From an uncultured Christensenellaceae bacterium (GTDB lineage: Bacteria > Bacillota > Clostridia > Christensenellales > CAG-314): a DNA stretch of 40,863 nt. The notes under the pieces are model-generated. The model ran no database searches and was not told where the DNA came from. It saw only the letters and a program-made list of their open reading frames with translations. The stretch is from positions 1 through 40,863 of the forward strand of contig CAJUNH010000013.1 in the NCBI GenBank assembly GCA_910587795.1, written 5' to 3'. A program made the translations under genes and the position numbers. Below, one piece after another: positions 23,473 through 32,357 of the stretch. The first letter of the stretch is position 1. Each line of letters begins with the position of its first letter.

Positions 23473-23645
23473 AGTTTGATTTCCGTTGATATGTTTATAT
23501 TTTTTATCGGTAGTATTTTTAGTTTTTGACGGCGGAAATAAAATTAACTTTACCGTCCGTCGGCATTGTTTAAAGTTGTCTTTTGCGGAAGCAGATATAT
23601 TAAGCAATTTCGCGGCGGACAAAGGCAAAAGTTATCAGCCGAAAA

Positions 23646-24443
23646 TTATTCGACGTCGCTTTCTATCAGTCCCAAATCGGCGCAGATTTCCTCTAAGCTT
23701 TGCTCGGGGCGCAGAAGTTCGCGCAAGTCTATGGATTGTCCTGCCGCCTGTTCTACTCTTGCAATGGGGTTTGCGTGCGACTTTGCCGAAGCTTTGGCGG
23801 ACTGTTCCGCCTCCGCAGTTAAATCCTCCGCGGCGCGTTCGATAGTTTTTACAAAGTCCGCGGCGGACATACTGTGTTTATTTGCAGGCTTAACCTTGGT
23901 TTCGGCGGTTTCTTCCGCATTGTCCTCGGATTGTCCTACCGCATTTGCGTCTGCGTCCGCCGGCTTTTCGTCAAAACCCAAGTCTTCCGCCGCAGGCTCG
24001 GCTACGTTCGGTTTTTCGCCTTTCAGTCTGCGTTCGTAGTTGGCAATAACGTCGCCTATTTTCGCTTCCAGAGCGGAAAAAGCCGCAAGCTCGTCCTCGG
24101 TAAAACTGGCGATAATAGTTTTTGAATACGCTTGCCACGTGGCGTAAAACTTCTTTGCTTCGATAAGCGCTTTATCGGCGTAGTCCTTAGCGTTTTTTTC
24201 GATATCGCGCGCCACGGTTTGCGCCGTAACCAATGCGTCGGCAACGTCGTTTTGCGCACGCTGCAATTCGGCAAGACGTTCGCGGATGTTATAGTTTTCC
24301 TCCGACAATTCCTCTATACGCTCCCTTTGCGCGCGGCGGGTCGTAGCTTCCTGATCCAAAGTCAGGGTAATAAACTTGTCCACTTCCTTAGGGTCGTATC
24401 CGCGAAAAACCGTTTTAAACTGTTTTCTTTGTTTAGTTGCCAC
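23646..24443 (-). CDS. DivIVA-domain coiled-coil protein
   Basis: 265 residues. The N-terminus KQFKTVFRGYDPKEVDKFITL is the DivIVA lipid-binding and dimer motif, followed by a coiled coil (about 35-140) rich in Glu, Arg and Ala. A low-complexity acidic and Ala-rich tail ends in a short helical segment (ELLRPEQSLEEICADLGL). Proteins of this family gather at curved membrane, at septa and poles, and recruit partners; the specific partner is unknown. GTG 24443 is the start: GAGGAG lies 8 bases upstream, inside the end of pncB, with which the frame overlaps by 11 bases. Translation of the two is therefore coupled. Confidence 0.87.
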   Translation of the reverse strand: MATKQRKQFKTVFRGYDPKEVDKFITLTLDQEATTRRAQRERIEELSEENYNIRERLAELQRAQNDVADALVTAQTVARDIEKNAKDYADKALIEAKKFYATWQAYSKTIIASFTEDELAAFSALEAKIGDVIANYERRLKGEKPNVAEPAAEDLGFDEKPADADANAVGQSEDNAEETAETKVKPANKHSMSAADFVKTIERAAEDLTAEAEQSAKASAKSHANPIARVEQAAGQSIDLRELLRPEQSLEEICADLGLIESDVE

Positions 24444-25869
24444 CGTTTTTCTCCTCGATAATCAGCTTTTGTTTAAGCGCGTAAAGTTTATCGCTTAAAT
24501 CCACTTTATAAGCGTGCGGCTGCGTTAGACGTTTGTATTCGTCCCAAAATCCGTCCAAACTTTCCATGCAGTTACGCTGCAGCGCGTACACGTCTTGCGT
24601 TTTGTACACAAGTTTGCCGTCCGTAAACACTTCCGCGTACAAATTACGCGCGTAAAAGTTTGTAACGTCCTTTGTCTTCCACCTGTCCGTCGGATGCGTT
24701 ATCGTAAGCGGGCGCGTTTCGTCAATCGTTTCGTCCGCCAAACAGATTACGTCGGCAATAGCCTTGTTCGTATTTTTGCAAAACAGTCGGTAAACGGTTT
24801 TTACGCCCGGATTCGTCATCTTGACGGGGTTGTCGCTGATTTTCATTTTGGGATTATCCTGCCCGTTTACGCGGAGATTGGCAAGCTTGTACACGCCGCC
24901 CAAACTCGGCGTATTGTGGCTTGTAATCATTTTTGTACCAACGCCGAAAGTATCTATGCGCGCGCCCTGCTGCTTTAAGGACATCAAAACGTATTCGTCT
25001 ATATCGCTGCTGGCAAAAATTTGACAGTCGGCGTGTCCCGCGTCGTCTAACATGTTGCGCGCCTGCTTGGAAAGATACGCCAAATCGCCCGAATCCAAAC
25101 GTATACCAAGCGGCTTATGTCCGTTTGCTTTTAGGTAATTAAAAACTTTAATCGCGTTGGGAACGCCGCTGCCCAAAGTATCGTACGTATCCACAAGCAG
25201 CAAACAGCCGTCGGGATAAGTTTGGGCGTACGCCATAAACGCGTCGTACTCGGTAGGGAAAGACATAACCCAGCTGTGGGCGTGAGTACCCTTTGGAGGC
25301 ATACCGAACATCTGCGCGCACAGCACGTTGCTTGTGGAGGTGCAGCCGCCTATTACCGCCGCCCTTGCGCCGTAAACGGACGCGTCGGGAGCTTGAGCGC
25401 GCCTTAGACCGAATTCCAATACTCCGCCCGGCGCGGCAGCATATGCAATTCTGCGGGCTTTGGTAGCAATCAGCGTTTGGAAATTTATAATATTTAACAA
25501 CGCCGCTTCCATAAGCTGTGCCTGACAGATAGGGGCGGTGATTACCATTAACGGTTCGTACGGAAACACTACCGTGCCTTCGGGAATCGCCTTGATACTG
25601 CCCGTAAAACGGAAATCGGCAAGAAACTTTAAAAAGTCCTCATTAAACGCTTTGGTCGAACGCAGATAGCCGATATCCTCTGCGGAAAAATGCAGGTTGT
25701 TTACATACTCGATTGCCTGTTCCAAACCTGCCGCAATACAAAAGTTGCTTTCTTCGTACGGGCGGAAAAACAAATCGAACGTGGCTACTTCTTCGGTTTT
25801 GCCTTGCAGAAAATAGCCGTACATCATTGTCAATTCGTAAAAATCGGTTAATAATGTTAAGTTACGCAT
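24433..25869 (-). CDS. pncB: Nicotinate phosphoribosyltransferase
   Basis: Salvages nicotinic acid to nicotinate mononucleotide for NAD synthesis. The 478-residue protein has the family opening LLTDFYELTMMYGYF, the FRPYEESNFCIAAGLEQAIE segment, ATKARRIAYAAAPGGVLEFGLRRAQ (phosphate binding), GTHAHSWVMSFPTE (the His region phosphorylated in this family) and GTKMITSHNTPSLGGVYKL. Length is within the usual range. The start ATG is 7 bases after the lgt stop, and the ribosome site GAGGTG lies within the lgt end, so lgt and pncB are cotranscribed. Confidence 0.95.
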   Translation of the reverse strand: MRNLTLLTDFYELTMMYGYFLQGKTEEVATFDLFFRPYEESNFCIAAGLEQAIEYVNNLHFSAEDIGYLRSTKAFNEDFLKFLADFRFTGSIKAIPEGTVVFPYEPLMVITAPICQAQLMEAALLNIINFQTLIATKARRIAYAAAPGGVLEFGLRRAQAPDASVYGARAAVIGGCTSTSNVLCAQMFGMPPKGTHAHSWVMSFPTEYDAFMAYAQTYPDGCLLLVDTYDTLGSGVPNAIKVFNYLKANGHKPLGIRLDSGDLAYLSKQARNMLDDAGHADCQIFASSDIDEYVLMSLKQQGARIDTFGVGTKMITSHNTPSLGGVYKLANLRVNGQDNPKMKISDNPVKMTNPGVKTVYRLFCKNTNKAIADVICLADETIDETRPLTITHPTDRWKTKDVTNFYARNLYAEVFTDGKLVYKTQDVYALQRNCMESLDGFWDEYKRLTQPHAYKVDLSDKLYALKQKLIIEEKNGGN

Positions 25870-25876
25870 TTATAGA

Positions 25877-27472
25877 TTACACCTCTTTTTCCGATTTCTT
25901 TTTATTCTTCTTTTCTTCCTTATCCTTATCCGCCCACGGCGTTAGATTTTCCACGCCGTAATCGCGGTAGATTTTAGGAGGAAATAAAAACAGCAAGTAT
26001 TTGTTAAGCTTAAAGTTACAGCGGACGCCGCAGGAACAATCGCACGCGGACACGGAATCTTCCCGCTGAGTTTGTTTAAGCTCTTTTACCGTAGGCAAAA
26101 GCTTGCCTAGAACTATTGCCGTAATGCACCCTAGCGACGCAACAAACAGTACCGTACCGTTGGAGATTTTGTCCACTACGCCCCACTTGATTAGCGCAAA
26201 CAGACCGAATGCAAACAGCGCGCCGCACATAACGCAATAGCATATCAATGCCGTTTTTAAACGCTCGTACTCGGTTTGCCATACCGACGGCGAAACCGCC
26301 TGATTACGGCAGCCGCCGCAGTAAACTTTCCGCCTGTCGAACAGCGACCATACGCCTAAACCCGAATATGCCGCTACGGCGGTTAAAATTACGCCCGCAA
26401 TAAGGTACGACTCGCCGCCGTGTCCGTCGTTTACAGACTTTGTTACGCCCAGCATTACAAACATAACCACGCCTACGGCAAACAGCGCTATTGCCGCGGC
26501 AAGCAAAATCCAACGCGATTTAGATACTTCGTCGAAGTCGTCCTTAAACATTTTTTTGTACAGTCCGTGTATTTGCTTACGGTAAATTTTGCTTAAAGTC
26601 AAAACGCCGAAAATTATTGCGAATACCGAAACGAGCTGAGATATTTTTATATCCGTCTGCGTGTTGCCGACGTATAAAAACAAGCTGTCGGTACGCAGTC
26701 CTTCTATTATCAAACGTACGATACCGTAGTAAATTCCGTAAAATGCCGCGCACCAACCAAGTTTGTATTTTTTGTTACGTGCAAGCACGAACACGCATAT
26801 TAAAAATCCTATAAACGTACAGACGCTTTCGTAAAAAAACGTAGCCTGATACCAACCCGCGCCCTGCGAACCCGCGTGGGCGGAATCTATCCAAACGGCA
26901 TACATATTAAAACCGTGACGCGAACCGCCGCTTATCCATTCGGTAAAGTTAGGCAAAGCGTTGTAATCCGCCGTTATAAACGCGCCGTGCGCTTCCTGAT
27001 TGAAAAAGTTGCCCCAACGTCCCAAACTTTGCGCAAGGAACAGTCCCGGCATAATTGCGTCGGCGACAATCCTGAAATCCTGCTTTTTTACCTTTGCGCA
27101 CGCAAGCGCCGCAAGATACCCCGTTATTACGCCGCCGTAAATACCCAAACCGCCGTTGCGGAACTCGGAAAAAAACGTCGACCAGTCCATTGTGTGCCCT
27201 TCCCACGGGAAGATGTACACGTAGGCGCGCGCGCCCAATACGCCGATAGGCAATATTACCAAAGCATATACCGTAATATCGTACGGGTCGTAGCCGCGCT
27301 TTTTAAAATACAGACCCGCCGTCAAGATTGCCAAACACATACCCGTGACAATCATTATGGCGTAAAGATATACGTGGAAACCGAAAATGCTTATATGCGG
27401 ATTGTAAGCGTCTACCGATAAGCCGAAACGCTCGTTACCCCACACATACGTAGCCGCAAGTAAATTAGACAA
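25877..27472 (-). CDS. lgt: Prolipoprotein diacylglyceryl transferase with extra C-terminal membrane domain
   Basis: Lgt adds diacylglycerol to the lipobox Cys of prelipoproteins. Residues 1-300 form a normal Lgt: YAIMIVTG, GGLGIYGGVITGY (109-119 region) and the signature GRWGNFFNQEAHG (151-163), and GLRTDSLF near 258-265. The protein then continues for 230 residues, unlike standard Lgt of 260-300. The extension has about four hydrophobic helices (near 321-343, 355-375, 406-428 and 440-460), a CGGC pair (385-388), a second Cys cluster CDCSCGVRC (477-485) and a Lys/Glu tail. A zinc-ribbon-like role for the Cys pairs is a guess. The start is TTG at 27472 (weak AAGGT upstream). Neighbours are pncB and a DivIVA-like gene. 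Confidence 0.9.
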   Translation of the reverse strand: MSNLLAATYVWGNERFGLSVDAYNPHISIFGFHVYLYAIMIVTGMCLAILTAGLYFKKRGYDPYDITVYALVILPIGVLGARAYVYIFPWEGHTMDWSTFFSEFRNGGLGIYGGVITGYLAALACAKVKKQDFRIVADAIMPGLFLAQSLGRWGNFFNQEAHGAFITADYNALPNFTEWISGGSRHGFNMYAVWIDSAHAGSQGAGWYQATFFYESVCTFIGFLICVFVLARNKKYKLGWCAAFYGIYYGIVRLIIEGLRTDSLFLYVGNTQTDIKISQLVSVFAIIFGVLTLSKIYRKQIHGLYKKMFKDDFDEVSKSRWILLAAAIALFAVGVVMFVMLGVTKSVNDGHGGESYLIAGVILTAVAAYSGLGVWSLFDRRKVYCGGCRNQAVSPSVWQTEYERLKTALICYCVMCGALFAFGLFALIKWGVVDKISNGTVLFVASLGCITAIVLGKLLPTVKELKQTQREDSVSACDCSCGVRCNFKLNKYLLFLFPPKIYRDYGVENLTPWADKDKEEKKNKKKSEKEV

Positions 27473-28071
27473 ATTATACGTACCTTCTTTATAAATTTTA
27501 AACGTAACCGCTACGCTGTGAACATACCTGCCGTTTTTGTAAAAACAACGTTTAATTACGGCACTTTTCCTTTGCGAACCGATTTACTACAAACTTTTAC
27601 GTCAGCTTAACGCCACGGCAAACAAAAATTGCAGACAGCAAAAATTCGTATATAATTATATAATTATACTCTTATAGCAAAGAGGTGTCAATAATTAGCG
27701 ATTAAAAATCCAAGTACGTAATTTAATGTATACTTAGCAAAAAATCCGTCAAAAATGTAGTTAGCTTTACTTAATGCGCGTTAACATTTTTTTAAGTTAA
27801 ATACATAGTCTGTAATGTAAGGTAATGCCGACGGCAAAATTCGGCGACAGCGCGCTTAAATTAAAAGTATATTTATAAGTTTGAGTGGCGCAGCAAGCCA
27901 TAACGACACTCTAACCCACAGCCGCAGACAACTTACAGCTGCATTAACAATACGCTGATTGCGGCGCGGAGCGTACAAAAAAAAACGTATGCAAAACAAT
28001 ATTGCAATTACGCACAAAATACGCTCCGGTATTGTAAAATTATTTTGACGTTATGGCTGAGGGAGCACACT
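27473..28071. other. Divergent intergenic region between lgt and mazF
   Basis: About 600 bases with no gene seen, and in particular no MazE-like frame before mazF. It contains the lgt promoter (27663-27691). The stretch 27880-27960 can form GAGTG/CACTC and ACAGC/GCTGT-type hairpins. GGAGCGTA (27968-27975) pairs with TACGCTCC (28020-28027) around an A-rich inner hairpin, in the probable mazF leader. Confidence 0.45.
27663..27691 (-). promoter_or_regulatory. Promoter of the lgt-pncB-divIVA run
   Basis: TTGACA (27691-27686), a 17-base spacer and TATAAT (27668-27663) on the minus strand: consensus boxes at ideal spacing. The leader to lgt is about 185 bases. Confidence 0.88.
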
Positions 28072-28410
28072 ATGATAAAACGCGGAGAAGTATACTATGC
28101 GGATCTTAACCCGGTAATAGGCAGCGAACAGGGAGGTATACGCCCTATCGTCGTACTGCAAAACGACGTCGGCAACAAATACAGCCCGACGGTAATTGCC
28201 GCGGCAACAACGTCCAAGCTTACCAAAGCAAAACTGCCCACGCATATAGAATTACACAAAGACGTATCGCCGCTGCCCAAAGACTCCGTTGTGCTTTTGG
28301 AACAAATACGCACAATAGACAAAAGCAGAATAAAAGAAAAGATAGGAGAACTGCCTCCCGAAATAATGCAGAATATAGATAACGCACTGCTTATCAGTTT
28401 AGGTTTTTAA
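28072..28410 (+). CDS. MazF/PemK-type endoribonuclease, no antitoxin beside it
   Basis: 112 residues, the size of B. subtilis EndoA. It opens IKRGEVYYADLNPVIGSEQGGIRPIVVLQND and continues VIAAATTSK, holding the expected catalytic Arg (24) and Thr (46/47) positions. Members cut mRNA at short single-stranded sequences and are held by a MazE-type antitoxin. No antitoxin frame is visible on either side: a hairpin-rich non-coding region lies upstream and a terminator downstream. It may act alone or be held by a distant partner. ATG 28072 is chosen because GAGGGAG precedes it; an in-frame start 9 codons earlier lacks one. Confidence 0.88.
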   Translation: MIKRGEVYYADLNPVIGSEQGGIRPIVVLQNDVGNKYSPTVIAAATTSKLTKAKLPTHIELHKDVSPLPKDSVVLLEQIRTIDKSRIKEKIGELPPEIMQNIDNALLISLGF

Positions 28411-28434
28411 AAACAGCCGCATTGCGTTTCAATG

Positions 28435-28469
28435 AAAAAAACGAGCGCATATTCTACGCCCGTTTTTTT
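28435..28469. terminator. Two-way terminator after mazF
   Basis: AAAAAACG-A-GCG pairs with CGC-C-CGTTTTTT with one internal mismatch. T runs in both directions suit the convergent mazF and valS genes. The rest of 28470-28951 holds one repeat copy and no gene. Confidence 0.82.
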
Positions 28470-28669
28470 AGTTTAAACGTTTTAATTGGAACCGTACGTT
28501 TTGACCGCAGCTCTGCGGTTTACGCACCTTGCCCCGCAAACCAGTAAAGCAAATAAATCGATATTCGTACTTACTTCTTAGCAAATATTATATTTATTCA
28601 GTTAAAAATATTGCAATTACGTATATTATGTGTGTAATAGTATATCGATTTTTAATTATTTTCGATATT

Positions 28670-28795
28670 ATACCGTACACAAACGCACGTTTACCGAACA
28701 CACCGCTAATTGCGTGATACGATGTAATAACAAGCGATTGGTATCAGTCAGCGGTCGTTAAGTATAGTTAATTTTTGTTATAAAGGTAATTATGC
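28670..28795 (+). repeat. Dispersed intergenic hairpin repeat, copy 5
   Basis: Arms ATACCGTACAC (28670-28680) and GTGATACGATGT (28714-28725) pair with one bulge and one mismatch. The tail GTAATAACAAGCGATTGG... CGGTCGTTAAGTATAGTTAATTTTTG aligns with copy 3 (9567). Confidence 0.62.
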
Positions 28796-28951
28796 CGTAC
28801 TTTTTTAATTAACCGTTATAACCGATAGACAAATCCGATTATAGCTATGTGCACATCGGCACGGCTCTAACACTGCACAATAATAATTACACGCGCTTAA
28901 ATGCACAGTTTAATCTATCTATAAAACTTCGCGCCATATGACAGATTAAAA

Positions 28952-31564
28952 CTATTTAAGCTCGTTTAAACGTGCGGTAAGCTGCTGCTGCAAGTCGATA
29001 TATTTTGCAAGTTTGGCTTTTTCCGCATCTACCAAATTTGCAGGAGCTTTTGCGATAAATCCCTGATTGTTAAGTTTGCCGTTAGCCCGTGCGATTTCGG
29101 CAGAGATATTTTCCAGTTCCTTGGTTATACGTTCGATTTCCTTATCCTTATCCACCAAGTCGCCCAAGGGCACTTCGCACGTTGCGGCAACCCCTACCGC
29201 CTTGACGGTTTTTTCCTCCGCGGGAGCAGCGCCGTACACTACCTCCGCCGCATTGCAAAGTTTTGCAAAATACGAATCGCATTCCCTAATACGCTTATCC
29301 TGCGACTCCACGTACAAACGGATACGCTTACCGGGCGCAACGCCGTATTCGGCGCGTATATTGCGCACTTTTGCAATAAGCTCTTTAAGTTCTTCTACAA
29401 GTTTGTGTTCGTCGATAAAGCCGAGTTCGGGATTAACCGTCGGGAAAGACGCAACCATAATGCTTTCGCCGCGGTTAGGCATACTTTGATAAATCCGCTC
29501 GGTAATAAAAGGCACAAAAGGATGCAGCAGCCGCAGAATATTGTCCAAAGCATACGACAATACCGACAGAGTGCTTTGGCGTACGTTATCGTCCGCGCCG
29601 TACAATGCGGGCTTTGTAAGTTCGATATACCAGTCGCAAAATTCGTTCCAAACAAAGTCGTACACCGCCTGACACGCCATACCGAGTTCGAACTTATCCA
29701 ACAGCTCCGTAACCTGCGCAACCGCCGCGTTAAGCTTTGTAAGCATCCATTTATCCGCAAGGGTTAAGTTACACTTGCTGATAGGCAGCAGCGTTTTATC
29801 CTGACAATTCATCAGCACAAAACGGCTGGCGTTCCATATTTTATTCATAAAGTTGCGCGTACCTTCTATTTTGTCGGGAGAGAAGCGTATATCGCTGCCG
29901 TTGGCAATGCCGTTAAGCAAGGCAAAACGCAAGGTGTCCGCGCCGTATTTATCTATAATCTCCACGGGGTCTGCGCCGTTGCCGAGAGATTTACTCATTT
30001 TACGCCCCTGCTCGTCGCGGACGATGCCGTGCAGCAGTACGTCTTTAAACGGCACTTTTCCCGTTGCGTACAGCGAACTGAAAATCATGCGCGCCACCCA
30101 GAAGAATATTATGTCGTATCCGCAGCTGAGAACGCTTGTAGGGAAGAACGCCTTAAAGTCGTCGCTGTTTTCGGTATAGCCCAAAGTGGAAAACGGCCAC
30201 AATGCCGAACTGAACCAAGTATCCAAAACGTCCTCGTCCCGACGGATATTTTTACTTTTACAGTTGGGGCATTGGCAAGGATCGTGTTCTTCGCAAATTT
30301 CCGCGCCGCAATCATTGCAATACCAAACGGGTATGCGGTGTCCCCACCACAACTGACGGGATATACACCAGTCCTTGATGTTTTCCATCCAGTTATAGTA
30401 CGTCTTTGCAAAACGGTCGGGATGGAATTTTATTTCGCCGTTTTTAACCGCTTCGATTGCGGGTTTTGCAAGCGGAGCCATTTTTACAAACCACTGTTTA
30501 GACACTATGGGCTCTACCGTGGTATGACAGCGGTAACAGCTGCCCACATTGTGCTTGTGGGGCTCTATCTTTTGCAATATGCCTGCTTCTTTAAGTTTTG
30601 CCACTATACGCTTGCGCGCTTCGTATCTGTCCAGTCCTGCAAATTCGCCGGCGTTTTCGTTCATAGTTCCGTCGTCGTTCATAACGCGGATTACGGGCAG
30701 ATTGTGTCTTAGACCGACTTCAAAGTCGTTAGGGTCGTGCGCGGGGGTAATTTTAACCACTCCCGTACCGAATTCCATATCAACGTACTCGTCGGCTATA
30801 ACGGGGATTTCGCGATTGACAAACGGCACTATTACGGTTTTTCCCACCAAATGCGTATAGCGCGGATCGTCGGGGTTTACCGCCACCGCAGTATCGCCCA
30901 ACATTGTTTCGGGGCGGGTCGTAGCAAAAGTTACGGTTGTTTTGCCGTCCTTTGAAGTATAACCGTAATGCCAAAAATTTCCGTCCTGTTCGGCGTATTC
31001 CACTTCGGCGTCGGAAAGCGCGGTTTTACATTTAGGGCACCAGTTAATAATACGGCTGCCGCGGTAAATAAGCTTCTGTTTGTACATAGAAGTAAAAGCG
31101 CGGCGCACCGCTTTACTGCAACGTTCGTCCATTGTAAAGGCAAGGCGCGACCAGTCGCAGCTGCTGCCCAGCGATTTAAGCTGTTCCACAATACGTCCGC
31201 CGTATTGCTCCTTCCATTGCCAGGCGCGTTCCAAAAACTTTTCGCGTCCCAAATCGCGTTTGTCTATACCTTCCTTTTTAAGCGCTTCGATAATTTTAAC
31301 CTCGGTGGCGATAGACGCGTGATCGGTGCCGGGCAGCCACAGCGTGTTGTAACCCTGCATACGCTTAAAGCGTATTAACGTATCCTGTATGGCGTTATCC
31401 AGACCGTGCCCCAAATGCAGCTGTCCCGTAATATTAGGGGGAGGCGTTACCATAGAAAAATACGGCTTGCCGATTTCCGCCTTGGGAGTAAAATAACCCT
31501 GCTCCATCCACCAACGGTAAAGGTCCCGTTCAAATAAATTAGGCTGATAAGTTTTTTCCAACAT
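28952..31564 (-). CDS. valS: Valyl-tRNA synthetase
   Basis: Charges tRNA-Val and edits mis-attached threonine. The 870-residue class I enzyme is complete. The HIGH motif appears in PPPNITGQLHLGHGLDNA near residue 45, the editing domain with TTRPETMLGDTAVAVNP follows, then WWGHRIPVWYC and two zinc-type Cys pairs (CNDCG, CQCPNCKSK), the KMSKS motif in GRKMSKSLGNGADP, the anticodon-binding helices, and a C-terminal coiled coil (about 805-870) typical of ValRS. The start follows an AGAGG site. It has its own promoter and a T-box leader, so expression should rise when tRNA-Val is uncharged. Confidence 0.98.
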   Translation of the reverse strand: MLEKTYQPNLFERDLYRWWMEQGYFTPKAEIGKPYFSMVTPPPNITGQLHLGHGLDNAIQDTLIRFKRMQGYNTLWLPGTDHASIATEVKIIEALKKEGIDKRDLGREKFLERAWQWKEQYGGRIVEQLKSLGSSCDWSRLAFTMDERCSKAVRRAFTSMYKQKLIYRGSRIINWCPKCKTALSDAEVEYAEQDGNFWHYGYTSKDGKTTVTFATTRPETMLGDTAVAVNPDDPRYTHLVGKTVIVPFVNREIPVIADEYVDMEFGTGVVKITPAHDPNDFEVGLRHNLPVIRVMNDDGTMNENAGEFAGLDRYEARKRIVAKLKEAGILQKIEPHKHNVGSCYRCHTTVEPIVSKQWFVKMAPLAKPAIEAVKNGEIKFHPDRFAKTYYNWMENIKDWCISRQLWWGHRIPVWYCNDCGAEICEEHDPCQCPNCKSKNIRRDEDVLDTWFSSALWPFSTLGYTENSDDFKAFFPTSVLSCGYDIIFFWVARMIFSSLYATGKVPFKDVLLHGIVRDEQGRKMSKSLGNGADPVEIIDKYGADTLRFALLNGIANGSDIRFSPDKIEGTRNFMNKIWNASRFVLMNCQDKTLLPISKCNLTLADKWMLTKLNAAVAQVTELLDKFELGMACQAVYDFVWNEFCDWYIELTKPALYGADDNVRQSTLSVLSYALDNILRLLHPFVPFITERIYQSMPNRGESIMVASFPTVNPELGFIDEHKLVEELKELIAKVRNIRAEYGVAPGKRIRLYVESQDKRIRECDSYFAKLCNAAEVVYGAAPAEEKTVKAVGVAATCEVPLGDLVDKDKEIERITKELENISAEIARANGKLNNQGFIAKAPANLVDAEKAKLAKYIDLQQQLTARLNELK

Positions 31565-31593
31565 AAGTTTCTACCTCTTTTATAATCGTTAAT

Positions 31594-31628
31594 AAAAAAA
31601 ACGCCCCTTGAAATTAATCCAAAGGGCG
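31594..31628 (-). terminator. T-box terminator before valS
   Basis: CGCCCTTTGG pairs with CAAGGGGCG (31628-31602) around an AT loop, followed by eight T on the minus strand. It is the terminator arm of the T-box decision. Confidence 0.9.
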
Positions 31629-31902
31629 AAAAGCAATCGCGGTACCACCTTAATTTAACCGAAATTAAAGTTTTTAAACTGCCCTAGACTTTGCTAAGCG
31701 TTACATAAAAACACATTTTCGGTTATCTCGTTAGTTTATAACGGAACTTACCCGCGCAGAGCTACTTTCGTTTATAAACGCCGTTTCGCCCTGCAAACAT
31801 CGGCAAACTACACTGCTTGCAACCTATCCTTGCGGAATTTCCACCGTAGTCCGCTCTCTGTAAAGGTAATTGCAAACGCCTTTTGCCTAGTGACGTTTTT
31901 AC
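31629..31902 (-). promoter_or_regulatory. T-box leader of valS
   Basis: The conserved T-box AAGGTGGTACCGCG lies at 31651-31638 on the minus strand, just before the terminator stem. CAGAG and CTCTG can close Stem I near the 5' end. Just inside the 3' strand is GTA (31765-31763), a valine codon followed by a purine, the likely specifier for tRNA-Val. Uncharged tRNA-Val would stabilise the antiterminator and turn valS on. Confidence 0.93.
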
Positions 31903-31908
31903 AGAAAT

Positions 31909-31937
31909 ATATTATCACACGTAAAAGCTTTTGACAA
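31909..31937 (-). promoter_or_regulatory. Promoter of the valS leader
   Basis: TTGTCA (31937-31932), a 17-base spacer and TAATAT (31914-31909) on the minus strand. The predicted start is near 31902, at the 5' end of the T-box. Confidence 0.75.
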
Positions 31938-32095
31938 GTAAATTAAGTTAATTATACCGTATATAGTTTTATAACGGTATAGAGCAGTAAAATAATTGTT
32001 CTATACTGTTTTTTATTTGTTCAAATAAGTTTGGTGGGTTTGAGTAAATAAAACACATTTTATTTTTATCTTTCGGCAAAGCTATTTGCTTAAAT

Positions 32096-32205
32096 ATATC
32101 GTAAAACAACTATGTTAAATCCAATAAATTATTGTTAAGCCTTTTAACGATGTAATTAAAAACCAAACAAGTCCAATTAGACCATGTTGGCTGCTTAACT
32201 ATAAA
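32096..32205 (+). repeat. Dispersed intergenic hairpin repeat, copy 6
   Basis: Arms ATATCGTAAAA (32096-32106) and TTTTAACGATGT (32142-32153) pair over 11 bp with one bulge. The tail TAATTAAAAACC... GGCTGCTTAACTATAAA matches copy 4 (12831). It lies between the divergent valS and ABC-importer genes; the remaining 32206-32357 shows no clear promoter. Confidence 0.65.
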
Positions 32206-32357
32206 GCATTGTGTTTTTACAGTCATTTAAGCAAGCCAAACTGGATACCGCGCTTACTGCGGATAAAATTATAAACCAGTACAAGCGCAGGAACACAATT
32301 TGACGGTATTTAATAGTATGCAATATGCAAAAAACAAAAAAAACGGAGGAGACTAAA

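Noticed and set aside
23473..23645. Possible manganese (yybP-ykoY) riboswitch before the metal exporter
   Set aside because: The required paired motifs of that class were not found in the gap.
30029..30712. Plus-strand frame of 227 codons inside valS
   Set aside because: It lies wholly antisense to conserved ValRS motifs and has no ribosome site or recognisable domain.
32206..32357. Possible TPP riboswitch before the THI5/SsuA-like importer
   Set aside because: No CUGAGA or ACCUGAUCUGG-like core is present, so a thiamine-precursor role is not supported.
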